This document shows positions 1 through 7,234 of a stretch of 8,216 bases of DNA, in pieces. The notes below the pieces were generated by a model. That model was not told the origin of the DNA and made no database searches. It saw only the letters and a program-made list of their open reading frames with translations. Position numbers and translations under genes: made by a program. This DNA is from Sphingobacteriales bacterium (GTDB lineage Bacteria; Bacteroidota; Bacteroidia; Sphingobacteriales; Sphingobacteriaceae). Location: NCBI GenBank assembly GCA_020058405.1, contig JAGVEE010000215.1, forward strand, positions 1 to 8,216. The letters are read 5' to 3'. Position 1 is the first letter of the stretch, and each line of letters opens with the position of its first letter.

Positions 1-2
1 GA

Positions 3-2726
3 CCAAGCTATGGTTTCATTTCAACGGTATTAAGCGACAATCAAATTGTATTTGGTGGGCATAACTCCAATGATGAAGCAATTATTATGATTGCTGATAA
101 AAATGGTAATATCAAAGCTTCGAAAAAATTAGCTAACTGTAAATATTTAAAAGTCGTTTTAGAAACCAACGATAAAAATATTTTTGTATGCGGAATTACA
201 GACACAACAGGAAGTCAAGGAAATAATATTTTCTGGATGAAGCTTGATTTGAGCTTAAATATTATTTGGTCGAAACAAAATTTTAGAGCTTTTAACGATA
301 TAGTTGAGTCGGCTATACAACATACAAACGGAAGTTTTTTTCTTGTAGGTTATGGCTCTAGAAGCGGGAATGAACTTTCAGACAGAGATGCTTTAATTTA
401 TAATGTTAATGCTTCAGGTGATTTAATAAGTTCTATAATTAGCAACAATTATGGCACGGATTATTTTAACAATGTTATTGAATTGCCAGATGGGAATATA
501 GTCGTAGCTGGTGCCAAATTATGGCAAGTTGCAATGGATTTTTACATGGTTAAATATTCTCCAAATTTATCAACTATAGTATCTAAGACGCTAGGTGGCA
601 TTGATAATGAAGCCGCATATGATTTAATAATAAAAAATGGCTCATTATATGTACTAGGTGGCTCATATAGCTATGGTGTAGGGGGATTTGATGCATTATT
701 AAGCAAGATGGATTTTGATTTAAATGTTGAATTCACGAAAGCATATGGCCAAACTTCAGACGAATACCCAACTACATTAATTGCATTAGAAAATGAGTTA
801 ATTATTGCCGGGAATTCAGATACTATTATAGTATTAGATAGCATTATTGTTCCAATTAAATCTTTTTTTATAAAAACAGATTTAGATGGAAATATTATTT
901 CAAGTAAAATTTTAGATCGACAAAGTATAATAAACAATATAAATGCAATAAGCTCTACAAGTAATAATGAGATTGTTGGTGTTATGAGTTCTACCAAATT
1001 TACTAGTATCCCAAATACTGCAATTATATTATTTAAAACAGATAGCTTTATTTTTAAATGTTGTGATTTTTTTCAAACTAAATATTTTATACAAACTGCT
1101 GTGAATATAAATTCACGGACTCAAACTTTTAGTTTTAATAATGCAGGTGCAATTAAGTCACTCGTTTCTTCAACAAGTAATAATATTTTAGATAAAATTT
1201 TGAATTGCGGACCATTAAACGACTCTTCGAAAATTATAATTGAAAATAGACCTTACTGTATTTCGGAAGTAATAAGTATGAGCGCAATTAACAGTGTTCC
1301 TCCTAATTCATTTACATGGATTGCTGGGGATTCCACTACGAATACTACTAAAGAACCAAAATATAGCTTTGACACCGCAGGCACTTATTTGATTTATTAC
1401 ATTGCAAGTTACAACTGTAACTCTGATACAGATACGTTTAGAGTAACTATTGTAAAAGAAATACCATACGAAGTATCTCTTAGCAGAAATGGCAAATGTT
1501 TGGGCAAGCCGATTTTATTTAATGTAGATAGTAGCACTTCAACAATTATCAAATATAAATGGGATTTTGGAATTAGTACTTTATTAAATGATACTTCAAA
1601 TTTACAAAACCCTACTTATACCTTTACACAGCCAGGAACATACAATGTAAAAGTGTTTACGGTTTCAGAATGCGGTTCAAAAACAGATAGTATTACAATT
1701 ACTATAGAACCATTGAACTCTGTAAGTATTGAGCCAAATGCAATTACATATTGCAAAAATAGCGCCGTACCATTTGTATTAAATGCAAATACGCTGCCTA
1801 GCTCTGTATTGTGGAATTTTGGAGACATAAATAGTCCGAATAATACTTCAATTAATTCGAATGAAACTTTTATTTACAATAAACCTGGAAATTATGTGTG
1901 TACACTTATTTCTAATTTCGAATGCAATTCTGATACGGATACTATTCACATTTATATTGTTGACCATTTCCCGGTAAGTACAGAAATAGAATATATAGGG
2001 TATTGCTCAAGTGAGCCATTCAGCTTTCTACTTCAAAATACTTTGTCAAATGAATCATACATATGGGATATAGTAGGTCCAGATAATTTCACTTATTATT
2101 CAAAATCATTTACGCATCAATTTTCTAAAGGAGGCAGGTATACTGTTTATTCTAGAGTGGCCGATAATAATTGCAATTTGGGATTAGATACTTTAGAATT
2201 ATTCGTTGCTCCATTTGTTGAGGCACAAATTGAAATAACAAATGATGTGTGTTTGGCTGGCACAATATTTAACTCTGTAAATTTTAGTGACGAATTATTG
2301 TGGAAATTAAGTGATGGGAATACAAGTAGAGAAAATATGTTTATCCATAATTTTCAAAATACAGGAAATTATACCGTAACGCTAATTACAAATCCGAACT
2401 CGGCTTGTGAAGATTCTATAGTTGAAAATGTATTAATTGTAAAAGAAAATATTAACGGTGGAATTTATTTTCCCGAGGTAATCTCTCCAAATGATGATGG
2501 TAAAAATGATGTATTTTATATTGAGAATACCACTAACAACCCATGTAAAATAGAAGCTTTGAAAATATTTGATAGATGGGGAAAAGTTATGTTTTCTGCG
2601 GAAAAATTTGAATCATTTATTTGGGATGGTAAATTAAATGGTAGTGCTGTAGCACCAGGTGCTTATGTTGCATTTTTAAAAACAGATTTGTACTCAAAAT
2701 CATTTCTAATCCACGTAGTTTACTAA
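3..2726 (+). CDS. Secreted PKD-repeat protein with T9SS gliding-motility C-terminal domain (5' end outside window)
   Basis: The frame is open from the left edge, so the ATG at 87 is internal and the true start lies upstream; 28 further residues precede it here. Residues below count from that ATG. Residues 1-320 carry beta-propeller-like repeats with phrases such as VAGA..DFYMVKY, VLGGSY and IIAGN. Five PKD-like beta-sandwich repeats follow (about 380-457, 461-541, 547-625, 630-708, 711-787), marked by KWDFG, LWNFGD, YTFTQPGTYNV and HNFQNTGNYTV. The end (about 793-879) matches the CHU_C/gliding-motility C-terminal family: FPEVISPNDDGKND, then IFDRWGKVMF, WDGKLNG and PGAY. In this family the domain is a type IX secretion signal, so the product is inferred to cross the outer membrane and be released or surface-held. 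Each PKD repeat has two cysteines 52-58 residues apart. The gene looks AT-richer than uvrB, as large surface proteins often are. Ligand and exact role are unknown; adhesin is a guess. Confidence 0.9.
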   Translation, partial: PSYGFISTVLSDNQIVFGGHNSNDEAIIMIADKNGNIKASKKLANCKYLKVVLETNDKNIFVCGITDTTGSQGNNIFWMKLDLSLNIIWSKQNFRAFNDIVESAIQHTNGSFFLVGYGSRSGNELSDRDALIYNVNASGDLISSIISNNYGTDYFNNVIELPDGNIVVAGAKLWQVAMDFYMVKYSPNLSTIVSKTLGGIDNEAAYDLIIKNGSLYVLGGSYSYGVGGFDALLSKMDFDLNVEFTKAYGQTSDEYPTTLIALENELIIAGNSDTIIVLDSIIVPIKSFFIKTDLDGNIISSKILDRQSIINNINAISSTSNNEIVGVMSSTKFTSIPNTAIILFKTDSFIFKCCDFFQTKYFIQTAVNINSRTQTFSFNNAGAIKSLVSSTSNNILDKILNCGPLNDSSKIIIENRPYCISEVISMSAINSVPPNSFTWIAGDSTTNTTKEPKYSFDTAGTYLIYYIASYNCNSDTDTFRVTIVKEIPYEVSLSRNGKCLGKPILFNVDSSTSTIIKYKWDFGISTLLNDTSNLQNPTYTFTQPGTYNVKVFTVSECGSKTDSITITIEPLNSVSIEPNAITYCKNSAVPFVLNANTLPSSVLWNFGDINSPNNTSINSNETFIYNKPGNYVCTLISNFECNSDTDTIHIYIVDHFPVSTEIEYIGYCSSEPFSFLLQNTLSNESYIWDIVGPDNFTYYSKSFTHQFSKGGRYTVYSRVADNNCNLGLDTLELFVAPFVEAQIEITNDVCLAGTIFNSVNFSDELLWKLSDGNTSRENMFIHNFQNTGNYTVTLITNPNSACEDSIVENVLIVKENINGGIYFPEVISPNDDGKNDVFYIENTTNNPCKIEALKIFDRWGKVMFSAEKFESFIWDGKLNGSAVAPGAYVAFLKTDLYSKSFLIHVVY

Positions 2727-2737
2727 TACTTCTTTCT

Positions 2738-2745
2738 TATATTTG
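2738..2745 (+). promoter_or_regulatory. Putative -7 promoter element of uvrB
   Basis: The bases TATATTTG fit the Bacteroidetes primary sigma-factor -7 consensus TAnnTTTG perfectly. They lie in the 22-base gap after the PKD-protein stop, and the final G is only 4 bases before the uvrB ATG at 2749. I see no clear TTTG-type -33 box about 19-21 bases upstream. A match this short can occur by chance in AT-rich DNA, but its intergenic position supports it. Confidence 0.5.
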
Positions 2746-2748
2746 TTA

Positions 2749-4785
2749 ATGCAATTTAAGTTAACCTCCAACTATATTCCTACCGGCGACCAACCGGAAG
2801 CCATTCGACAATTAGTAGAAGGATTGCAAAAAGAAGAACGCTTTCAAACATTACTAGGAGTTACCGGTTCGGGCAAAACCTTTAGTATTGCAAACGTTAT
2901 ACAACAAGTACAACGACCAACATTAATATTAAGTCATAATAAAACTCTTGCCGCTCAATTATACGGAGAGTTCAAACAATTCTTCCCAGAAAACTCTGTT
3001 AATTATTTTGTTTCGTATTATGATTATTATCAACCAGAAGCATACTTACCTACTACTAACACATACATCGAAAAAGATTTAGCCATAAACGAAGAAATAG
3101 AAAAATTAAGATTACGTACTTCATCTGCATTAGTATCGGGCAGAAGAGATGTAATTGTGGTATCATCTGTTTCTTGTATATATGGTATGGGTAACCCTGC
3201 AGATTTTACAGATAGTGTAGTGCGTTTACAAGTAGGCCAAGTGGTAAGTAGAAATGCATTTCTGTTTAGACTGGTAGAATTACTTTACTCCAGAACAACC
3301 GCAGAATTTAGACGTGGTACGTTTAGAGTGAAAGGTGAAACGGTAGATGTTTATTTAGCTTATGCTGATTACGCCTTGCGCATTTCTTTTTTTGGTGACG
3401 AGATTGAAGAGATTAGCACCATAGAACCCAACTCAGGAAAAACAATTGAGAAAATGGATACCAGCTCCATTTACCCTGCTAATTTATATGTGGTGCCTAA
3501 AGACCGTATGCAAGGTGCTATTAGAGATATACAAGATGAGTTAGTGCAACGTAAAGATCAGTTTGAGCGCGAGAAAAGAATGTTGGAAGCAAAACGAATT
3601 GATGAACGAGTGAATTACGATTTAGAAATGATTCGCGAATTGGGCTATTGCTCTGGCATCGAAAATTACTCAAGATTTTTTGATGGCAGAAAACCTGGCG
3701 ACAGGCCCTTTTGTTTGTTAGATTATTTTCCGGATGATTTTTTAATGGTAATTGATGAAAGCCATGTTACCGTTCCACAAATTAGAGCCATGTACGGAGG
3801 CGATAGATCCAGAAAAAACTCATTAGTAGAATATGGGTTCAGATTGCCATCAGCAATGGATAACCGACCCTTAAACTTCCAAGAATTTGAATCCTTAACT
3901 GGGCAAATTATTTATGTAAGTGCTACGCCAGGCGATTATGAATTACAACAATCTGAAGGTGTAGTAGTAGAGCAAATTATACGACCAACGGGTTTGTTAG
4001 ATCCTTTAATTGAAGTTCGCCCTGTTATAAACCAAGTAGATGATTTGCTTGATGAAATTGATAAAACCATAAAAGAAGGCTTCAGAATTTTAGTAACCAC
4101 GCTTACTAAACGTATGGCAGAAGAACTAAGTAAATATTTAACACGTTTAAATATTAAATGCAGGTACATACATTCCGAAGTGAAAACAATGGAACGTGTA
4201 GAAATTTTGAGAGATTTAAGATTGGGTGTTTTTGATGTACTTATAGGTATTAATTTATTGTGAGAAGGGCTAGATTTACCTGAAGTTTCTTTGGTAGCCA
4301 TATTAGATGCAGATAAGGAAGGTTTTTTAAGATCTGAACGTTCCTTAATTCAAACCATTGGCAGGGCAGCCCGAAATTCGGAGGGTAGAGTAATTATGTA
4401 TGCTGATAAAATCACAGAATCGATGCGCTTAACTATTGAAGTAACAAACAAACGCAGAGAGAAACAAATTCAATACAATACAGAACATGGCATTACACCT
4501 ACCACTGTAACCAAAACAAAAGCAGCCATTATTGAACAAACCTCTATTATGGACTTTAAAGATGGGGTGCAACAGGCATATGTTGAGCGAGAAGAGAACT
4601 ACTTAGCAGCCGACCCTGTGGTACAATACATGAATAAAAACGAGTTGCAAAAAGCCATAGATACTGCTAAAAAAGAGATGCTAAGGGCTTCTAAAGACTT
4701 AGATTTCTTAACGGCAGCTAAGTTGCGAGACGAAATGTTTGCCTTGGAGAGCATTTATAATGAAAAGTTTACAAAGAATACTTAA
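2749..4785 (+). pseudogene. uvrB: UvrB, excinuclease ABC subunit B, interrupted by one in-frame TGA
   Basis: UvrB is the damage-verifying helicase-like subunit of nucleotide-excision repair; it is loaded by UvrA and recruits UvrC. The reading frame spans 678 codons, normal for the family. Visible landmarks: Walker A GVTGSGKT (37-44), the beta-hairpin region FVSYYDYYQPEAY (about 87-99), GYCSGIENYSRF (299-310), DESH (336-339), YVSATPG (389-395), LVTTLTKRMAE (448-458), QTIGRAARN (535-543) and a C-terminal UVR motif (about 630-665) that contacts UvrC. Codon 505 (4261-4263) is TGA inside GINLL-stop-EGLDLPE, where homologues have arginine. The frame continues perfectly afterwards, with no frameshift or other damage. 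Termination there would give 504 residues lacking motifs V-VI and UVR, predicted inactive. ATG 2749 is preferred over a TTG at 2743 because it starts MQFKLTS, as in homologues, and the TTG lies inside the putative -7 box. The lesion could be a recent mutation, a sequencing error or readthrough; gene identity is certain. Confidence 0.93.
4261..4263 (+). other. In-frame TGA replacing a conserved uvrB arginine codon
   Basis: The codon sits between ATT AAT TTA TTG and GAA GGG CTA GAT, that is INLL and EGLD of helicase motif V. A single C-to-T change from CGA would produce it; CGA is used for arginine elsewhere in this gene. The first usable downstream start-like codon is TTG at 4291, which is inside the conserved core, so the 3' part is not a separate gene. 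Confidence 0.95.
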
Positions 4786-4813
4786 ACAAGCTTCCCTACT
4801 TTCTGTTATTTAG

Positions 4814-4821
4814 TATATTTG
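4814..4821 (+). promoter_or_regulatory. Putative -7 promoter element of the DUF4834-rdgB pair
   Basis: TATATTTG matches TAnnTTTG and lies in the 52-base gap between uvrB and the small membrane gene. If the G is near -4, transcription would begin around 4825, giving a leader of about 13 bases before the ATG at 4838. The same octamer precedes uvrB. No convincing -33 box is visible. The leader is A/T-rich without a Shine-Dalgarno sequence, as is common in Bacteroidota. Confidence 0.5.
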
Positions 4822-4837
4822 TAAACAAAATTTTATC

Positions 4838-5092
4838 ATGTTTAAATTCATTTTAACACTCCTATTAATTGTTTTAGTGCTTCGCTTTTTAGCTAGGTTA
4901 CTAATGCCTTTTATGGTTACAGAAGTAATGAAAAAAGCGCAAAGAAACATGGAGAACCAATACCGCAATCAACAAACCCAACATAAAGAAGGTGAAATTA
5001 ATGTTGATTATTCTCCGCCAAAAACAAAGAAGAAATTCAGCTTTACTAAAAGTAACGATGACTTTGTTGACTACGAAGAAATTAAAAAGTAA
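4838..5092 (+). CDS. Small membrane protein, DUF4834-like
   Basis: This 84-residue protein starts with one hydrophobic segment (about residues 3-27, rich in L, V and F and interrupted by two arginines), then has a charged, glutamine-rich stretch (30-50) and a hydrophilic tail with INVDYSPPK (54-62) and DDFVDYEEIKK (74-84). The single N-terminal anchor plus the (N)VDY..P and closing D(Y/F)VDYEE motifs resemble the Bacteroidetes-specific DUF4834 family, whose function is unknown. It is probably anchored in the inner membrane; orientation cannot be fixed from the sequence. Its stop is 5 bases before the rdgB start, so the two are very likely co-transcribed from the element at 4814. The family call rests on remembered motif similarity and is less certain than the coding call. 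Confidence 0.75.
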   Translation: MFKFILTLLLIVLVLRFLARLLMPFMVTEVMKKAQRNMENQYRNQQTQHKEGEINVDYSPPKTKKKFSFTKSNDDFVDYEEIKK

Positions 5093-5097
5093 TTCGC

Positions 5098-5676
5098 TTG
5101 AAACATCGCATCGTTGTTGCTTCCAATAACAAACATAAAATTGAAGAGATAAAATCTATTCTCGCAAATCGTTATGATTTGTTGAGTATGGAAGATGTTG
5201 GTTTTTATGATGATATTATTGAAGATGCAGACACTTTCGTTGGCAATGCATTAATTAAAGCAAGAACTATCCATAAAAAATTTGATTGTAATTGTTTGGC
5301 AGACGATTCTGGATTATTAATAGAAGCGCTCAACAATGAGCCAGGTGTTTACTCTGCACGTTATGCTGGCGAACCTGTAAACCATGATCAAAATATTGAA
5401 AAAGTATTATTGAAAATGAAAGGTATTGAAAACAGAAAAGCAAAATTTGTAACTGTACTTGCACTCATTTTAAATAATGAAGAGTTTATTTTTGAAGGCG
5501 AAGTGCATGGCAACATTCGGCTAGAACGCAGCGGCAACAAGGGTTTCGGTTACGACCCTATTTTTGAACCTATTGGATACAACATAACTTTTGCAGAAAT
5601 GGAGGAGGCAGAAAAAAATGCCATCAGCCATAGAGCTAGAGCACTAGCAAAAATGGAAATGGCATTGTTTAAATAA
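5098..5676 (+). CDS. rdgB: RdgB/HAM1 non-canonical purine NTP pyrophosphatase (dITP/XTP), TTG start
   Basis: The enzyme hydrolyses dITP, ITP and XTP to monophosphate and pyrophosphate in the cytoplasm, keeping deaminated purines out of DNA and RNA. The 192 residues show all family landmarks: VVASNNKHK near the N-terminus (6-14), DADTFVGNALIKA (43-55), LADDSGL (67-73, catalytic aspartate region), GVYSARYAG (83-91), GFGYDPIF (149-156) and SHRARAL (177-183). The start is TTG at 5098: an in-frame stop lies at 5083-5085, the nearest in-frame ATG is at residue 31, beyond the essential ASNNKHK motif, and the resulting N-terminus MKHRIVVASN aligns with homologues. It follows the DUF4834-like gene by 5 bases, so translational coupling is plausible. 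Its end lies 6 bases from the end of the convergent SIMPL gene. Confidence 0.93.
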   Translation: MKHRIVVASNNKHKIEEIKSILANRYDLLSMEDVGFYDDIIEDADTFVGNALIKARTIHKKFDCNCLADDSGLLIEALNNEPGVYSARYAGEPVNHDQNIEKVLLKMKGIENRKAKFVTVLALILNNEEFIFEGEVHGNIRLERSGNKGFGYDPIFEPIGYNITFAEMEEAEKNAISHRARALAKMEMALFK

Positions 5677-5682
5677 ATCTAT

Positions 5683-6396
5683 CTACTTTATTGCGAATAC
5701 TACTTTAGCAACATATTCGAACTTAATCATTTTAGAACTACTGGAAACCGTTTTAGAATATTGAATACCCTCCGACATCATTATTGAACTTTTAGTATAC
5801 ACTTCACCATTAGAACTGGGTTTGGTAGTTACACCGTTAATTTCGTAAATATCTAAAACTTTGCCGCAGCTTTCATTAAAAATAGCTAAAAATAAATTCG
5901 CTTTTGCTCTTGCATCTTCAAATGCTTTACGTTGCATTTCTCTAATAACAGTGTCGGGAAATTTAACGTTTATTTCATCAATATTTACAGACTCTAGTGC
6001 GAACTTATTTACTCTAACCATAAATTGCTCTATACATTCTAACTTATTTAAGCGTAATATATATTTTATTTTCTCTTGAAAAAAAGGAGAACCGTCTTTT
6101 TTAGAATCAACATAGCCATAAATATTGCCAAGAGTTAAATCTGCTGGATCACACTTTAATTCTAGCATGATTTTCTCAATGTCTGCGAGCGATTCCTTAA
6201 TTGTGATTATTTTACCGTTATTTTTATACTCCTTTAAAACAAAGCTTAAATAAAAATCATTGGGCGTTAATTCTATACTAGAGCATGCTAAAACTTCTAT
6301 TTTTCTGTCTGTAGAATTATAGCCCTCTACAGTTTGAGCTTTCCCAATTGTATTAATTAAAAATAAAATTAATACCAGTGCATATATCTTTTTCAT
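5683..6396 (-). CDS. Exported SIMPL/DUF541 domain protein (downstream paralogue)
   Basis: This 237-residue protein begins with a signal peptide: lysines at 2-3, hydrophobic core 4-17, probable cleavage after GKA (about residue 20). The body resembles the SIMPL (DUF541) domain: an N-terminal strand block (RKIEVLACSSIELTPND, then SFVLKEY) and a C-terminal helix with KAFEDARAKANLFLAIF followed by GKVLDIYEI, the usual SIMPL 'A..KA..LA...G..LG.v..I.E' arrangement. It has no lipobox cysteine, so a soluble periplasmic product is expected. SIMPL proteins occur widely in bacterial envelopes, but their molecular role is poorly defined. It lies 25 bases after its paralogue on the same strand; the gap shows no TAnnTTTG element, so the two probably share one message. 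The stop is TAG, the only one in the window. C82 and C121 are shared with the paralogue; C38 and C177 are not. Confidence 0.82.
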   Translation of the reverse strand: MKKIYALVLILFLINTIGKAQTVEGYNSTDRKIEVLACSSIELTPNDFYLSFVLKEYKNNGKIITIKESLADIEKIMLELKCDPADLTLGNIYGYVDSKKDGSPFFQEKIKYILRLNKLECIEQFMVRVNKFALESVNIDEINVKFPDTVIREMQRKAFEDARAKANLFLAIFNESCGKVLDIYEINGVTTKPSSNGEVYTKSSIMMSEGIQYSKTVSSSSKMIKFEYVAKVVFAIK

Positions 6397-6421
6397 GAGC
6401 GTAAAGAATATTTATTTAGTA

Positions 6422-7132
6422 TTATTTTATTTCAAAAACTACTCTTGCTAGGTATTCTATTTTTAAGTACATAGATTTAGACGCATCTGATTCGATAGAA
6501 CTTATACCTGAGCGTATGTTAACAGAATTTACACTTCCTCCTTTTCCAGAAAAATCAGGCAGTGTTTCAAATCTATTTAGTTCCTGTATTTCGAGAAGCT
6601 TGCCTCTTTCTTCACCAAACAATTTTAAATAAACATTTGCTTTATCTTTAGCTTTGTTAAATGCTTTAATTTGCACTAGTCTTAATATAGAATCTGTTTT
6701 ATCATAATACATTCCATCAATATTAAAAGACTGTAAACTTCTTTTATCTACATTATGTAAAAATTGATGAACACAATCAGTGTTTTTAAATTTCATCATA
6801 TACTTAGTTTTATGATCGAAAAATTCTTCTCCGTTTGAATTTGTATTAATATACCCATAAATGTTACCAATTGTTAATTGACTAACATCACATTTCATTT
6901 TCGAAATAAGAGACTTTATGTTTTCAGTAGATTGAGGAATTGTAACCAATTTACCATTATCATAATATTCGGTTAATACAAAACTTACAGAAATAGTGTT
7001 AGGTAGCACTTCTTGACTTGCGTAAGCGGCCACTTCTATTGTTCTGCCAGAAATAACAGGTTCGGGGTTTTTTTGTGCAATACTACTATACCCTAGGAGG
7101 AGTATTAATGCGATGATTGAGAGAGTTTTCAT
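6422..7132 (-). CDS. Exported SIMPL/DUF541 domain protein (upstream paralogue)
   Basis: The 236 residues start with a signal peptide (MKT, hydrophobic 5-15, cleavage probably after SIA or SIAQ near 19-20). The SIMPL-like body runs to the end: RTIEVAAYASQEVLPNTISVSFVLTEY (about 30-56), KCDVSQLTIGNIYGY (80-94), and the helix QIKAFNKAKDKANVYLKLF (154-172) followed by GKLLEIQELN. It aligns with the next gene over its full length: SFVLxEYxxNGKxxTI, KCDxxxLTxGNIYGY and the C-terminal ARVVFEIK versus AKVVFAIK are shared, as are C81 and C120. The pair therefore arose by tandem duplication and has since diverged a good deal. A -7 element (7158-7165) and a palindrome (7183-7206) lie just upstream, so it is likely the first gene of a two-gene operon. 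Function unknown; envelope location inferred. Confidence 0.84.
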   Translation of the reverse strand: MKTLSIIALILLLGYSSIAQKNPEPVISGRTIEVAAYASQEVLPNTISVSFVLTEYYDNGKLVTIPQSTENIKSLISKMKCDVSQLTIGNIYGYINTNSNGEEFFDHKTKYMMKFKNTDCVHQFLHNVDKRSLQSFNIDGMYYDKTDSILRLVQIKAFNKAKDKANVYLKLFGEERGKLLEIQELNRFETLPDFSGKGGSVNSVNIRSGISSIESDASKSMYLKIEYLARVVFEIK

Positions 7133-7157
7133 TTTGTTTGGGGTGTTAAATTATACT

Positions 7158-7165
7158 CAAATGTA
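7158..7165 (-). promoter_or_regulatory. Putative -7 promoter element of the SIMPL gene pair
   Basis: On the minus strand the bases read TACATTTG, a full match to TAnnTTTG. If the G is near -4, transcription would start around 7154, giving a leader of about 21 bases before the ATG ending at 7132. The leader just before the ATG reads CAAACAAA, A-rich without a Shine-Dalgarno sequence. No clear TTTG -33 box is present at the expected distance; that place is occupied by the palindrome at 7183-7206. Confidence 0.5.
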
Positions 7166-7182
7166 CACTCCACACAAAGTTA

Positions 7183-7206
7183 ATAATATGATATATATCA
7201 TATTAT
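7183..7206. repeat. 24-bp perfect palindrome upstream of the SIMPL pair
   Basis: The two 12-base halves (ATAATATGATAT and its reverse complement) are perfectly self-complementary around an ATATATAT centre. The element lies 28 bases past the lspA stop and 50 bases before the SIMPL start. It could be a dyad operator over the -33 region of the SIMPL promoter, or an AT-only hairpin at the 3' end of the lspA transcript. It is a poor intrinsic terminator, since the stem has almost no GC and no long U-run follows. Confidence 0.6.
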
Positions 7207-7234
7207 GAAATTAAATGAAATCAAAAAAAGCTTA

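Noticed and set aside
87..89. ATG at 87 as the start of the PKD protein
   Set aside because: The frame is open to the left edge and the preceding residues (GFISTVLSDNQIVFGGHN) continue the propeller-like repeat pattern, so the start is outside the window.
671..997. Minus-strand open frame opposite the PKD protein
   Set aside because: It is antisense to a clearly coding, domain-rich frame and shows no recognisable family; the same applies to the one at 1616-1828.
3936..4301. Minus-strand open frame opposite uvrB
   Set aside because: It is fully antisense to highly conserved UvrB coding sequence and has a low-complexity S/K/T-rich translation; a shadow frame.
4261..4305. Selenocysteine insertion at the uvrB TGA
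   Set aside because: UvrB has arginine, not cysteine, at this position, and no good SECIS-like hairpin is visible just after the TGA.
4291..4785. The 3' part of uvrB as an independent 164-residue gene starting at TTG 4291
   Set aside because: It begins in the middle of the conserved UvrB core (after EGLDLPEVSL) in the same frame as the 5' part, with no promoter or natural N-terminus; it is the remainder of uvrB after the TGA.
5861..6079. Plus-strand open frame opposite the downstream SIMPL gene
   Set aside because: It is antisense to a gene with a signal peptide and full-length paralogue support; no family recognised.
7183..7206. The AT palindrome as a strong intrinsic terminator of lspA
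   Set aside because: The stem is almost entirely A/T and is followed by TAACTTTG, not a U-run; it remains possible only as a weak terminator.
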